Below, piece after piece: positions 17,521 through 25,833 of a stretch of DNA of 64,000 nt. The stretch comes from Flavobacterium piscis (lineage in GTDB: Bacteria > Bacteroidota > Bacteroidia > Flavobacteriales > Flavobacteriaceae), in the NCBI RefSeq assembly GCF_001686925.1, contig NZ_LVEN01000001.1, forward strand, positions 62,001 to 126,000, read 5' to 3'. The notes beneath the pieces are model-generated. The model saw only the letters and a list, made by a program, of their open reading frames with translations, was not told the DNA's origin and ran no database searches. The stretch's first letter is position 1. Every line of letters begins with the position of its first letter. A program made the translations under genes and the position numbers.

Positions 17521-17551
17521 TTATATGTAAGATTTATAGTAAATAATATAA
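17521..17551 (+). promoter_or_regulatory. Paired-box element, zinc alcohol dehydrogenase
   Basis: Boxes TTATATGTAA (17521..17530) and AATAATATAA (17542..17551) have 21-bp spacing and lie 56 bp before ATG 17608. Confidence 0.55.
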
Positions 17552-17607
17552 GTATAAGTCCTTTAATTGTAATTAATTAGGTTTTTGTTAATTGAAAAAT
17601 CTAATAT

Positions 17608-18777
17608 ATGAAAGCAGCAGTTATCCATGGACCTGGATCTGTACAATATGATACAGTAGATGATCCTAAATTGAAAGAGAAAGATGATATAATTTTAAAA
17701 GTTACTTCCACAGCCATTTGTGGATCTGACCTCCATATTTATTCAGGCGGATTACCTCAGCCCAGGCCTATGGTTCTTGGGCATGAGTTTATGGGCATTG
17801 TCGAGGAAACAGGATCAGCGGTAACACACCTGAAAAGAGGTGATCGTGTCGTAGTCCCTTTTCCTATTGCTTGCGGAAATTGTTTTTTCTGCAATCATGA
17901 TGTCCCGGGAAATTGCGAACATAGTAATCCCGAACATTACGGACCTGAAGGCGGAATACTCACCGAAAAAGGCGGGGCGCTTTTTGGCTACACAGATCTT
18001 TATGGAGGATATGACGGAGGGCAGGCGCAATATGTCCGGGTACCCTATGCTAATTACGGACCAAGAGTAGTTCCCGAAAATTTATCAGATGAGCAGGTTC
18101 TTTTCCTGACTGATATTTTTCCAACCGGATATACAGGTGTCGATTGGGGAGAAGTAAAAGGCGGTGAAACCGTTGCAATTTTTGGTTCAGGTCCCGTTGG
18201 TTTAATGGCTGCTAAAAGTGCCTGGCTTCGTGGTGCTGATCAGGTTATAATTGTAGACACTTTGCAATATCGATTAGACAAAGCCAAAACAACAACAGGA
18301 GCTACAACCATACTTTGGGAAGATGGAGCAAAAGATGTTGTAGAACAAATCAGAGCTCTTACGCAAGGTCGGGGAGCAGATGTTTGCATCGATGCGGTAG
18401 GCTTTGAACCTGATCGAAGTTTTGCGGATCGTGTAAAGGCAACCGTAAATTTTGAAAAAGGATCAATAAAAGTATTAGAAGCCTGTATGAGTGCTGTGAG
18501 ACGAAGCGGAATTGTTTCGGTATTGGGTGTTTATCCGGTTAATTATGATAATTTTCCTTTGGGTCAGTTTTTTGATAAAGGGATAATTCTAAAAGGAGGG
18601 CAGGCACCTGCGCACAAACATATCGACAAACTTTTAGAATACGTAATTCAGGGGAAAGTAAAGCTTGATGATATTATTTCACACAGACTGCCCTTGTCTG
18701 AAATTTCACATGCGTATGATATTTTTAAAAAGAGGGAAGATAATTGTGTCAAGGTTGTACTGGATCCCTGGCGATAA
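17608..18777 (+). CDS. Zinc-dependent alcohol dehydrogenase (FDH-like)
   Basis: This medium-chain dehydrogenase of 389 residues belongs to the formaldehyde-dehydrogenase-like branch. The catalytic zinc site is ICGSDLH plus LGHEF, the structural zinc Cys cluster is CGNCFFCNHDVPGNC, and the NAD(P) fold motif is FGSGPVGLMAAKSAW. The long insertion with YGGYDGGQAQYVRVPYA is characteristic of this branch. The substrate is probably an alcohol or aldehyde. A paralogue lies at 55598..56752. Confidence 0.92.
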   Translation: MKAAVIHGPGSVQYDTVDDPKLKEKDDIILKVTSTAICGSDLHIYSGGLPQPRPMVLGHEFMGIVEETGSAVTHLKRGDRVVVPFPIACGNCFFCNHDVPGNCEHSNPEHYGPEGGILTEKGGALFGYTDLYGGYDGGQAQYVRVPYANYGPRVVPENLSDEQVLFLTDIFPTGYTGVDWGEVKGGETVAIFGSGPVGLMAAKSAWLRGADQVIIVDTLQYRLDKAKTTTGATTILWEDGAKDVVEQIRALTQGRGADVCIDAVGFEPDRSFADRVKATVNFEKGSIKVLEACMSAVRRSGIVSVLGVYPVNYDNFPLGQFFDKGIILKGGQAPAHKHIDKLLEYVIQGKVKLDDIISHRLPLSEISHAYDIFKKREDNCVKVVLDPWR

Positions 18778-18882
18778 TTTTTTGTTTAAAAATAAAATTC
18801 TAAACCAGACTCTATCTTATTTAGGATTTTATTAAACAATAGAAGGTTATCAAATGTAAATTTTTGAATTGAAGAAATAATT

Positions 18883-19896
18883 ATGAATCAAGTAAAAAAC
18901 CTAATTGTCATAGGTGCGTCTGCAGGAGGCATCAGGGCAATTGCAAAAGTAATTGAAGGGTTGCCCCAAGCAATCGATGCTGCTGTAATGATCGTACTTC
19001 ATGTGTCAAGAAAATCCAGCGCTGATAATATTGTTGAGATATTTCAAAGAAGTACCCCGATAAAATGTGTTGTTGCTGTGGATAAAATGAAAATAGAAGC
19101 AGGCAAAATTTATCTGGCCCCTCCCGAAAATCATTTATTAATAAGCGACGGAATGATGCGTCTTAATCAGGGGCCGGAAGAGAATAAACATCGTCCTTCC
19201 ATTGATGTTCTTTTTCGTTCCGCTGCCGTTCATTTTGGAAACAAGGTGATTGGAGTTATTCTTACCGGTATGCTCGCCGATGGAACATCTGGAATGTACG
19301 CCATAAAAAGCTGTGGCGGACGCTGCATGGTACAAAGTCCATCTGAGGCTGAATATCCGGACATGCCATTTAATGTTTTGCGTAAAATAGAAGTAGACCA
19401 TGTAGCAGATCTGGAGCAAATTCCAAATATCATACAAGACCTTTTGCGCCAGCCTCTTCCTCCACAGATAGCTATTCCTGACGAATTGAAACTAGAAGCT
19501 GATATAACCGAAAAAATGATGAGCGATATAAATCAACTTAAAAAAATTGCCGTGCAAAGTGATTTTGTATGTCCGGATTGTGGCGGTGGATTATGGAAAG
19601 TAAAAAATGATCCCGCAGATAGATACCGATGTTATACAGGGCATGTCTATACAGAAAAATTATTGCAGGATATTCAGGATTTAAAGATTGAAGAATCTAT
19701 TTGGGTTTCTATCAGAATGTTGGAAGAAAAGCGAAATATGCTCCAATTACTGGCATCACGAAAAAATAGAAACAACGATGATTCAACTATTTTTTCTCTC
19801 AATAAACGAATTGATGATATTGGCGAACATATACTACGCCTAAAGAATCTGGTGATAAAATTATCTGATAGTACCAATGATAATCAAAGCGCATAA
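18883..19896 (+). CDS. Stand-alone CheB methylesterase with zinc-ribbon tail
   Basis: A complete CheB catalytic domain (residues about 5-190) has Ser13 (GASAGG), His40 (VLHVS) and Asp133 (GMLADGTSG). There is no N-terminal receiver domain, so activity cannot be switched by phosphorylation in the usual way. Residues about 226-260 form a zinc-ribbon-like element (CPDCGG...CYTGH), followed by a helical tail. No chemoreceptors or CheA lie in the window, so the substrate is unclear; it may be the methylated partner of the CheB-CheR-PAS kinases. It lies 105 bp after the ADH. Confidence 0.9.
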   Translation: MNQVKNLIVIGASAGGIRAIAKVIEGLPQAIDAAVMIVLHVSRKSSADNIVEIFQRSTPIKCVVAVDKMKIEAGKIYLAPPENHLLISDGMMRLNQGPEENKHRPSIDVLFRSAAVHFGNKVIGVILTGMLADGTSGMYAIKSCGGRCMVQSPSEAEYPDMPFNVLRKIEVDHVADLEQIPNIIQDLLRQPLPPQIAIPDELKLEADITEKMMSDINQLKKIAVQSDFVCPDCGGGLWKVKNDPADRYRCYTGHVYTEKLLQDIQDLKIEESIWVSIRMLEEKRNMLQLLASRKNRNNDDSTIFSLNKRIDDIGEHILRLKNLVIKLSDSTNDNQSA

Positions 19897-19956
19897 TTTT
19901 ACCAGTTGTATTGACCAATCCAAAAATGTTTTGATCTGTTTGTGTAACCTGCTGAT

Positions 19957-19988
19957 AATAATATAATTATTGCTGTAAAATAGTATAA
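19957..19988 (+). promoter_or_regulatory. Paired-box element, small genes at 20.0-20.7 kb
   Basis: Boxes AATAATATAA (19957..19966) and AATAGTATAA (19979..19988) have 22-bp spacing and lie 54 bp before ATG 20043. Confidence 0.5.
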
Positions 19989-20042
19989 GTTTATTGCTTT
20001 TGGTTAGGGTAAATTTGATAATTATCATCAAATAAAAATATT

Positions 20043-20180
20043 ATGAATGTAGTAAATCACAATAATAATGTTTCGCTGAGTGCAAGGGCATCAGCTAAAA
20101 AAACGGAATCAAAACCCACTTCATCCAGAACCAACGAGAAATCGACAATTGAAATCAAAAAAACACTTTTCAAAAAATAA
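20043..20180 (+). CDS. Small basic protein, 45 aa
   Basis: The frame from ATG 20043 to TAA 20180 encodes MNVVNHNNNVSLSARASAKK followed by TESKPTSSRTNEKS and a Lys-rich end. It has the same size and basic Ser/Lys bias as the 45-aa protein at 14956. It probably forms an operon with the acidic protein that starts 21 bp later, again a basic-plus-acidic pairing. The function is unknown. Confidence 0.55.
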   Translation: MNVVNHNNNVSLSARASAKKTESKPTSSRTNEKSTIEIKKTLFKK

Positions 20181-20201
20181 TAATTATAAAAAATTAAAAT
20201 C

Positions 20202-20429
20202 ATGACAACAGATGAAAGTTACGGTTTTGAAAATCGTAATTCTACCAGAAAAGAAGATCAGATAAATTCCGAAACTATGGAGAATAAAGATCCGGCGAAT
20301 AACCAACATGAAAATAGCGGTGCTGATACCGAAGAAGATTATGATATTCGACATAAAAGAGATGAAAGTAATGCTGAACAAAGCGATTCAGATGAAGATT
20401 TTGATCAAAAGGACAAATCTGATCTCTAA
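20202..20429 (+). CDS. Acidic, probably disordered protein, 75 aa
   Basis: The product is rich in Asp, Glu and Asn, with the stretch MENKDPANNQHENSGADTEE and the tail QSDSDEDFDQKDKSDL. The NKDPANNQHENS segment is homologous to the 166-aa acidic protein at 9807..10307. It has no signal or membrane segment. It is the second gene of a small operon starting at 20043. Confidence 0.6.
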   Translation: MTTDESYGFENRNSTRKEDQINSETMENKDPANNQHENSGADTEEDYDIRHKRDESNAEQSDSDEDFDQKDKSDL

Positions 20430-20467
20430 GATTACAAAGCAATTTTTAACTTTAAAATTTAAATAGT

Positions 20468-20719
20468 ATGCCAGGTAAAAGTCCGGGTCCCCAAATAAAA
20501 GATAAGGACCAATATGAAGCATTGCGCGATAAAGGCTACAGCAAACAAAAATCTGCGCGAATATCAAATAGTCAGGGAGCTGAAAAAAGAGGCGGATAAA
20601 GCTCTGATTATAAGGAAAGAAGTAAACAAGATCTCTATGCCGAAGCAAAAAAAGCAGACATTAAAGGAAGATCCAAGATGAGTAAAAAAGAATTAATGCA
20701 TGCACTGCGCAACAATTAA
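20468..20719 (+). pseudogene. Small two-part protein gene with in-frame stop (Rho_N-like C-terminus)
   Basis: The first 43 codons (MPGKSPGPQIKDKDQYEALR, then DKGYSKQKSARISNSQG) match the small conserved MPGKGPS...YEALRxKGxSKxxAARI type of protein. A TAA at 20597..20599 interrupts it after EKRGG. The same frame then continues without error for 40 codons (SSDYKERSKQDLYAEAKK, then IKGRSKMSKKELMHALRNN), a Rho-N/SAP-like helical motif that follows this position in intact homologues. One change, AAA to TAA, explains the break. A truncated but functional N-terminal protein is possible. Confidence 0.7.
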
Positions 20720-20744
20720 GATTCTAAAAAGTATTAGAAAAAAA

Positions 20745-20774
20745 AATCGGAATAAAATTAATTTTATTCCGATT
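20745..20774 (+). terminator. Intrinsic terminator
   Basis: A 14-bp stem, AATCGGAATAAAAT/ATTTTATTCCGATT with a 2-nt loop, is followed by a long T run. It closes the 20043..20719 gene group. Confidence 0.8.
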
Positions 20775-20896
20775 TTTTTTTATTGCTATAAACGGGATTT
20801 TATTTACTTTTTTGATTGTCTCTAAAATGGAGATAGAATATTTCCTAAAGATAAATTTTAAGCAAATTGATATATAAATATTTAGAATTTTGACGC

Positions 20897-21835
20897 TTAA
20901 TCTATTTGTGTCCCCGCAGCAATAAGACGGAATAATGGTTCGTATTTTTTTATCTCAGGTTGTAGATTTTTCTTTATATCAAAAGGTCCTATACTTCCTT
21001 GCAGGCAATACAGTTTTTGTTTTTGAGTAAACATAAATTGCAGCATTCTTATTTTTGTTTTGTCCTGATTCACGGTTTCTTCAACTTCTACCATAATTGC
21101 CGGCTTTTCGTCAATTTTTAATGTTTCTGTCCGGATAAGTTTAGTTTGGGGCGGAATCATCTCTGTGATAGACTTTGCGTTCAAAACAAAGTTTTCCTCA
21201 GGAAGATCATAAATGACAAGGAGTATTTTCTCGTTACCATTTCCAAAATGACTTGTAAACTGCTGAACCGTTTCGGGCATTTCTGCTTCTTCTGCCAGCC
21301 AGCTTTTGGGTACGGGAATCTTTAGGGTTTCCTGCTCTGCCTTTGGATTTCCTTTTGTTGTATAAGTCGCTACGTGGCCATCTGTAATTTCCTGATGCGG
21401 GGCATCCTGGTAGGCAAATGAGATAATTCCTTTTGCTACCAATGTATCCCCAAGAAAGAGTGCTCTTTCTTTGACTTTGTCAAGAAAATCCTGTGCATAC
21501 TTTTCCTTTTCAATGGGGTTTCTGAATTGTTCTTTTAAAAGAAAGTTAATACGGTTTTCGATAATATTAAAATCAGCATCACTGAGTTCATCTTTTAAAA
21601 AATCTTCTATATTGCGTTGTGCCCGTTCAAATAAAACGGTCTTTTTTGCTATGGCAGTCAAATCAGGTCTTAGTTTTGGGAATTGTAAGGATACCATTTC
21701 AAGAGCAGTGCTTTGGCCTTTAAGAAATGCATAAGTTTCAATAGCAAATTTTACCTTTGGTGTATATTTTTGTACTTGTGAATAGCTAAGCACAGGAATA
21801 GTTATGCAATAAATAAACAATATAAACTTTCTCAT
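20897..21835 (-). CDS. Secreted hypothetical protein, 312 aa
   Basis: A signal peptide (MRKFILFIYCITIPVLSYSQ) is followed by a mature protein with a helical first half (RAQRNIEDFLKDELSDADFN) and a beta-rich second half (KIPVPKSWLAEEAEMPETVQ, KILLVIYDLPEENFVLNAKS, LQFMFTQKQKLYCLQGSIGP). The second half resembles surface or periplasmic proteins seen across Flavobacteriia, but I cannot name a family. There is no lipobox. It appears monocistronic. Confidence 0.7.
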   Translation of the reverse strand: MRKFILFIYCITIPVLSYSQVQKYTPKVKFAIETYAFLKGQSTALEMVSLQFPKLRPDLTAIAKKTVLFERAQRNIEDFLKDELSDADFNIIENRINFLLKEQFRNPIEKEKYAQDFLDKVKERALFLGDTLVAKGIISFAYQDAPHQEITDGHVATYTTKGNPKAEQETLKIPVPKSWLAEEAEMPETVQQFTSHFGNGNEKILLVIYDLPEENFVLNAKSITEMIPPQTKLIRTETLKIDEKPAIMVEVEETVNQDKTKIRMLQFMFTQKQKLYCLQGSIGPFDIKKNLQPEIKKYEPLFRLIAAGTQID

Positions 21836-21982
21836 TTGTAATAAAAAATAGATATAATCTTTGGGTATGTTTTAAAATGCGAATTAGGGAAAATGTCAGT
21901 TTCTATGCGTTAGCGCAATTTTATTATTCCATAAAGTCGGGCTCTCGTCTAAAAATAAAAATTCAGTAAACCGGAAAGTATA

Positions 21983-22177
21983 TTAAGCTTTTGAATTTTT
22001 AGTACCGTTTTCTTTTGGTTTGCTTTTACTGCTTTTGTTTGGAGCTTCATCCCAGTCTCCCCAATCGCCCTTATACTTGGTAGTGTATATTAGTTCACAG
22101 CTCTTCTCTCCATATACTGAAACATGATAGGGACATTTTTTAAGCTGGTCGTAAGATTTATTGTTTGAATTTTTCAT
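21983..22177 (-). CDS. Hypothetical protein, 64 aa
   Basis: The small hydrophilic product contains YDQLKKCPYHVSVYGEKSCE and WGDWDEAPNKSSKSKP. The LKKCPYH motif resembles LQRCPFH in the 78-aa protein at 62136..62372, which hints at a small family with a Cys-Pro-x-His metal-binding-like motif. It has no signal or membrane segment. The function is unknown. Confidence 0.5.
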   Translation of the reverse strand: MKNSNNKSYDQLKKCPYHVSVYGEKSCELIYTTKYKGDWGDWDEAPNKSSKSKPKENGTKNSKA

Positions 22178-22364
22178 GATGAATGATTTTAGGGGTTCTG
22201 TTAGGCTAAAATTAAATTTTGCTTAGAAATTAATTTTATATCAACAATCGAATTTGTTATGATATCGACATGTTTTAAATCTGTGCGAAACATTATTTCT
22301 TTTAAATTGATTTTATCAAAGTGCATTTTTTTGACGCAGCTTATTTTTTTATCTGTGCGTTTCT

Positions 22365-22721
22365 TTAAAGAGTTGTATTTGATTTTGTACTTGTCAGTAA
22401 ACCGGCGCTGATCTCAAATAAACCCAGTATCAAATGAGGGAGGTAAACCCGATCTGAAAAACCAAATATCCATGGAGAGGCAGCAAGAAAAATTCCTGAA
22501 GCTATATCTAGTAAGAGATGGGTCTTCATGGGGATGATTTTAAAAAGGCCTAATTCATAATTGGTTATTATGCTGTAAAAAAGCAATCCGGCACCCAGTA
22601 TAAAAAACAGGATACCTTCAGGCATTTTAGGATCCAATTTTAAAATAAAAGGCGCAACTAACAGAAAGATTCCCACAATATAGTCAAGATATGCATGTGT
22701 TTTTGTCGTGATTAATCTCAT
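22365..22721 (-). CDS. SPW-repeat membrane protein
   Basis: The 118-residue product has four hydrophobic segments and the SPW motif in GIFLAASPWIFGFSDRVYLP. The layout is a tandem helical repeat: THAYLDYIVGIFLLVAPF mirrors THLLLDIASGIFLAASPW. Two paralogues lie at 54623 and 63375. The family is widespread in stress and membrane contexts with no proven activity. It is an inner-membrane protein. Confidence 0.85.
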   Translation of the reverse strand: MRLITTKTHAYLDYIVGIFLLVAPFILKLDPKMPEGILFFILGAGLLFYSIITNYELGLFKIIPMKTHLLLDIASGIFLAASPWIFGFSDRVYLPHLILGLFEISAGLLTSTKSNTTL

Positions 22722-22799
22722 GATTTTTGTGTTTTAATGAATAGGGGTTCAAATTTCTTTTTTGAATTACGGTTTAAGAAAAAATAGACTCCTCTACAA

Positions 22800-23174
22800 T
22801 TAAATGAGTGTATTTCTTATCAAATTTTTAAGCTCATTAAAGGTATTGGGTTTAATAAGGTAATCTTTAGCTCCCGATACCTTGCCATGATTTTTGGAGA
22901 TGATAGCAGATGTCGACAATAAAATTACCGGAATATTCTTTGTGACTTCCCTTTTTTTAATTTCTGTCAATAATTCAGGACCCGACATGAGAGGCATATT
23001 GACGTCCATAAAAATAAGATCGGGCTTTATCTCTTTATTGATTAATAGCCTTAATGCCTCCAGAGGATTAGTCACTGCAGTATAATGCGCATGCGAGACA
23101 GCTTTTAAGGCTTGCTCAAAAAATTCGCAGTCATCACAATCATCATCAATTTGTAAAATATTTTTATACTTCAT
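22800..23174 (-). CDS. Single-domain response regulator, module 2
   Basis: This lone receiver domain is closely similar to the one at 8243..8626: both start MKYKNILQIDDD and share the FxxAL and NPxxAL segments. The acidic pocket, phospho-acceptor Asp (LIFMDVNMP), Thr/Ser (LLSTSA) and Lys (LIKPN) are all kept, so it should still be phosphorylatable although its presumed partner kinase at 25834..29121 has lost its acceptor histidine. A paired-box element in the right orientation lies 235 bp upstream. Confidence 0.9.
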   Translation of the reverse strand: MKYKNILQIDDDCDDCEFFEQALKAVSHAHYTAVTNPLEALRLLINKEIKPDLIFMDVNMPLMSGPELLTEIKKREVTKNIPVILLSTSAIISKNHGKVSGAKDYLIKPNTFNELKNLIRNTLI

Positions 23175-23408
23175 AAGATAACATTTTAGCAGGTTAAAAA
23201 TTTGTTTATGGGGTCTGTGGTAATATTGATCTATTTTGTAAGCTTACTTAATTTTAATTAACAACAGTCAGTCACTGCGAAGTTTTAAAGTGTTATTTAG
23301 CGATGAAATAAGTATTTAATCGATGAAATTTAATGTTATTAGATTTTATTGTAATTTTTTTCTTTCTATTTGGTGTTTTCAAAAATATAATGAGCACTGC
23401 AGGTCATT
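23175..23408. other. Long AT-rich leader, no gene seen
   Basis: The leader between the paired boxes and the response regulator holds only a 13-codon minus-strand frame starting MTCSAHYIFENTK. In module 1 the equivalent position is occupied by the 52-aa secreted protein gene; here no such gene is found. Confidence 0.4.
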
Positions 23409-23439
23409 TTATATAATTTTTGGTTTTTATTATATAATT
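23409..23439 (-). promoter_or_regulatory. Paired-box element between module 2 regulator and DUF892
   Basis: Minus-strand boxes AATTATATAA occur twice (23439..23430 and 23418..23409) exactly 21 bp apart. TTATATAA is palindromic, so the site could serve either the response regulator (minus, 235 bp) or the DUF892 gene (plus, 149 bp). Confidence 0.55.
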
Positions 23440-23587
23440 TCCATGTTATGATTAAAAAATGTTTTTTAGAAATGGGGATTGTTTTTTAAATTAACAAGGT
23501 TGTTAAAATATAATATTTATGCTTAAATATGTAAAAATCAATGTATTATTCGTTTTAAGTTTGAGAAATATCATAATAAGAAAATTT

Positions 23588-24172
23588 ATGAAAGTCACTA
23601 TCACAAGAGATTTGGGAGCCACAAGTCCATTATCGAGGGATTCCAGTTTGCATAATTTATTTATGAACCAATTAAGAGAAATGATTTGGTCTAAGAGATT
23701 ATGGAGTAAGACCATTCCCAAACTGATCAATAATGTATCTTCTCCAAATTTAATTTTTATCATGAATGATCATGCTGCTGTTACAAGTAAGCAGATCATA
23801 AGACTTCAAAAGGCTTTAGAACTTACTGATGTAAAAGGCAAGGGTAAAAAATGTGTTGTCATTCAGGCCCTTATAAATAAAAGTAAAAGCACCTTGGAAT
23901 ACACCCAACAGGGCCCTGTGAGAGATGCGGCTATTATTGCCAATGCTCAAAAAATTGAACACTATTGCATTGCGGCCATTACAACACTTATTGAATTCGG
24001 TAAGGTATTGGGTAAAAATACTATTGTTGATATACTCCGTAAAATACTTATTGAGGAAAAACAGACAGATACTGTATTATCTGAGGCAGCTTATAATACT
24101 ATAAATTTTGATGCAGCTATTGATGAAAATAAATTTTTAGCATCTCATTATTATAGGGGAAAAACTCTGTAA
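23588..24172 (+). CDS. DUF892 ferritin-like protein, metal site degenerate
   Basis: The product is clearly homologous to the DUF892 proteins at 12273 and 41925 (TQQGPVRDAAIIANAQKIEH matches QQGPVRDAGIIAASQKIEH). The acidic residues expected to bind metal are replaced: YWAEKAL is IWSKRLW, EEQVTRLE is SKQIIRLQ, CEAMEGL is CVVIQAL and IEHYEIA is IEHYCIA. The basic N-terminal tail is also absent. I chose ATG 23588; an upstream ATG at 23519 would add an atypical hydrophobic leader. It is probably a structural or regulatory pseudo-enzyme, or a decaying copy. Confidence 0.82.
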   Translation: MKVTITRDLGATSPLSRDSSLHNLFMNQLREMIWSKRLWSKTIPKLINNVSSPNLIFIMNDHAAVTSKQIIRLQKALELTDVKGKGKKCVVIQALINKSKSTLEYTQQGPVRDAAIIANAQKIEHYCIAAITTLIEFGKVLGKNTIVDILRKILIEEKQTDTVLSEAAYNTINFDAAIDENKFLASHYYRGKTL

Positions 24173-24231
24173 GTGTAAATGGATAAAATTATTGTACATC
24201 ATGTTCGTAAATAAACTGTAAATAAAAGAAG

Positions 24232-25377
24232 ATGAAAAAATATAAAATAGGAATAATTGGCTATGGAGGATTTGGTAAGTTTCTTCACCATTGGTGGAGT
24301 AAACTTGAAAATGTAGAAGTTTTGGCTATTGCCGATTCTGGGAAGCACTCTCAATATAATATTGAGATTTTTAAAATGTATCACAATTGGCATGACCTGA
24401 TCAACGATCCGGAGATAGATATTGTAAGTATCGTGACCCCTCCCAGCCTGCATGCTGAAATGGCTTGTGCGGCCATGAAAGCCGGCAAACATGTATTGTT
24501 GGAAAAGCCGGCAGCACTAAGCGAAGAAGATGCCCGACTAATATTAAAAACGCAAAAGGAAACCGGAATGATCATTACAGTGGATCATATGATACGCTAT
24601 AATCCCATTATCCAAAATTTTATTCAATTAGGACAAAGCGGCCTGCTGGGTAAGCTTAGACATGTGGTTGTAAATAATTATGCGCAGGATGAAGCTTTGC
24701 CTTTTGATCACTGGTTTTGGAAAGAGGAAATGTCCGGTGGTATTCTAATAGAGCACGGGGTTCATTTTTTTGATATTGTTAATGCACTTAGCGGTCAGAA
24801 ATATAGTGAAGTATTTGGAGCTTCTACTCGTCGTAATGAGTTACAAAGAGATCGTGTCTCAGCGATGGTACTGTACAATGAAGGACTGATCGCCAATTAT
24901 TACCATGCTTTTTCCGGGCCGGGTTTTTTTGAACAAACGACTATTAGCTTGGCCTATGATCTGGCCAGGGTAGAAATCGAAGGCTGGATGCCAATGAAAG
25001 GAAAAATAACAGCAATGGCAAACCAATCAATAAAGGATAAATTAAAAGATATCCCCGGCTGGAGCATTACTAAGACTCAGGTACTTGACAATATCAAAGA
25101 TAATTCAAGACCGGAGGGATGGGGCGCCTCTGATCCTTCGATTATTGATACTAAAGAGCTGACATACTGTGGAGGTATAGCATATGATATCGATGAAATG
25201 TTATCTGGGACTTTTGAACTTTCGCAAACAAAAGGTGAGATATATGGTAAATGCGTACAAGCTATTCTTCTCGACATGATTCAAAAGATAGAAAATAGTG
25301 ACCACAAGTTAGCTATTACTATTGATGATGCTATTGAAGCTTTGATGATTGCTATTTTATCATCGGATAATAGATAA
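24232..25377 (+). CDS. Gfo/Idh/MocA-family oxidoreductase
   Basis: The 381-residue product starts with a Rossmann nucleotide motif (KIGIIGYGGFGKFLH) and has SIVTPPSLHAEMACAAMKAG and the family signature GKHVLLEKPAAL near residue 90, followed by a C-terminal substrate domain (WFWKEEMSGGILIEHGVHFF). These enzymes use NAD(P) on sugars or inositols. It lies 59 bp after the degenerate DUF892 gene and may be co-transcribed with it. The substrate is unknown. Confidence 0.9.
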   Translation: MKKYKIGIIGYGGFGKFLHHWWSKLENVEVLAIADSGKHSQYNIEIFKMYHNWHDLINDPEIDIVSIVTPPSLHAEMACAAMKAGKHVLLEKPAALSEEDARLILKTQKETGMIITVDHMIRYNPIIQNFIQLGQSGLLGKLRHVVVNNYAQDEALPFDHWFWKEEMSGGILIEHGVHFFDIVNALSGQKYSEVFGASTRRNELQRDRVSAMVLYNEGLIANYYHAFSGPGFFEQTTISLAYDLARVEIEGWMPMKGKITAMANQSIKDKLKDIPGWSITKTQVLDNIKDNSRPEGWGASDPSIIDTKELTYCGGIAYDIDEMLSGTFELSQTKGEIYGKCVQAILLDMIQKIENSDHKLAITIDDAIEALMIAILSSDNR

Positions 25378-25508
25378 AATAGATTATTTTTTTCGCGGAG
25401 AAAAAAAGTAATTACTTAAAGAACCTGATTTTTTTTGTTTAATTTTTTTTGCAATTCGTTAAACATTTTGTATGTTTAATTTTAAATTTGGTTTAAAATT
25501 ATGTTGAA

Positions 25509-25811
25509 ATGGAAAAATACATAATCTTATTGGATTGCGAAGACTTCATTATTGATTTACATTGTGAGTTTTTTCAGATTAATAATATCTGTACCGTTAC
25601 AATAGCCAACCCCTTTGATTCTACTTTTGTTATTAGTGAAGATTTAGAATCCCGGATTTATGCTCAGGCGGCTAAATATATCCTTGATAAAGGCAGGATA
25701 ATCTCCATAATACCAGCCGTAGAAAAACATCCTCATAATTTTTTCTCGGCTTATATCAGGGTTGAACAAATAAACAGGCATTTATTAAGGTTCAAAGAAG
25801 AATCTCATTAA
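25509..25811 (+). CDS. Hypothetical protein, 100 aa
   Basis: I do not recognise the family. The product starts MEKYIILLDCEDFIIDLHCE, with alternating hydrophobic residues that suggest an alpha/beta fold, and ends in a basic helix (VEQINRHLLRFKEESH). It has no signal peptide. It lies between the Gfo/Idh/MocA gene and the converging kinase gene of module 2. Confidence 0.55.
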   Translation: MEKYIILLDCEDFIIDLHCEFFQINNICTVTIANPFDSTFVISEDLESRIYAQAAKYILDKGRIISIIPAVEKHPHNFFSAYIRVEQINRHLLRFKEESH

Positions 25812-25833
25812 GTTTTTTCAGCTGATATTTATT

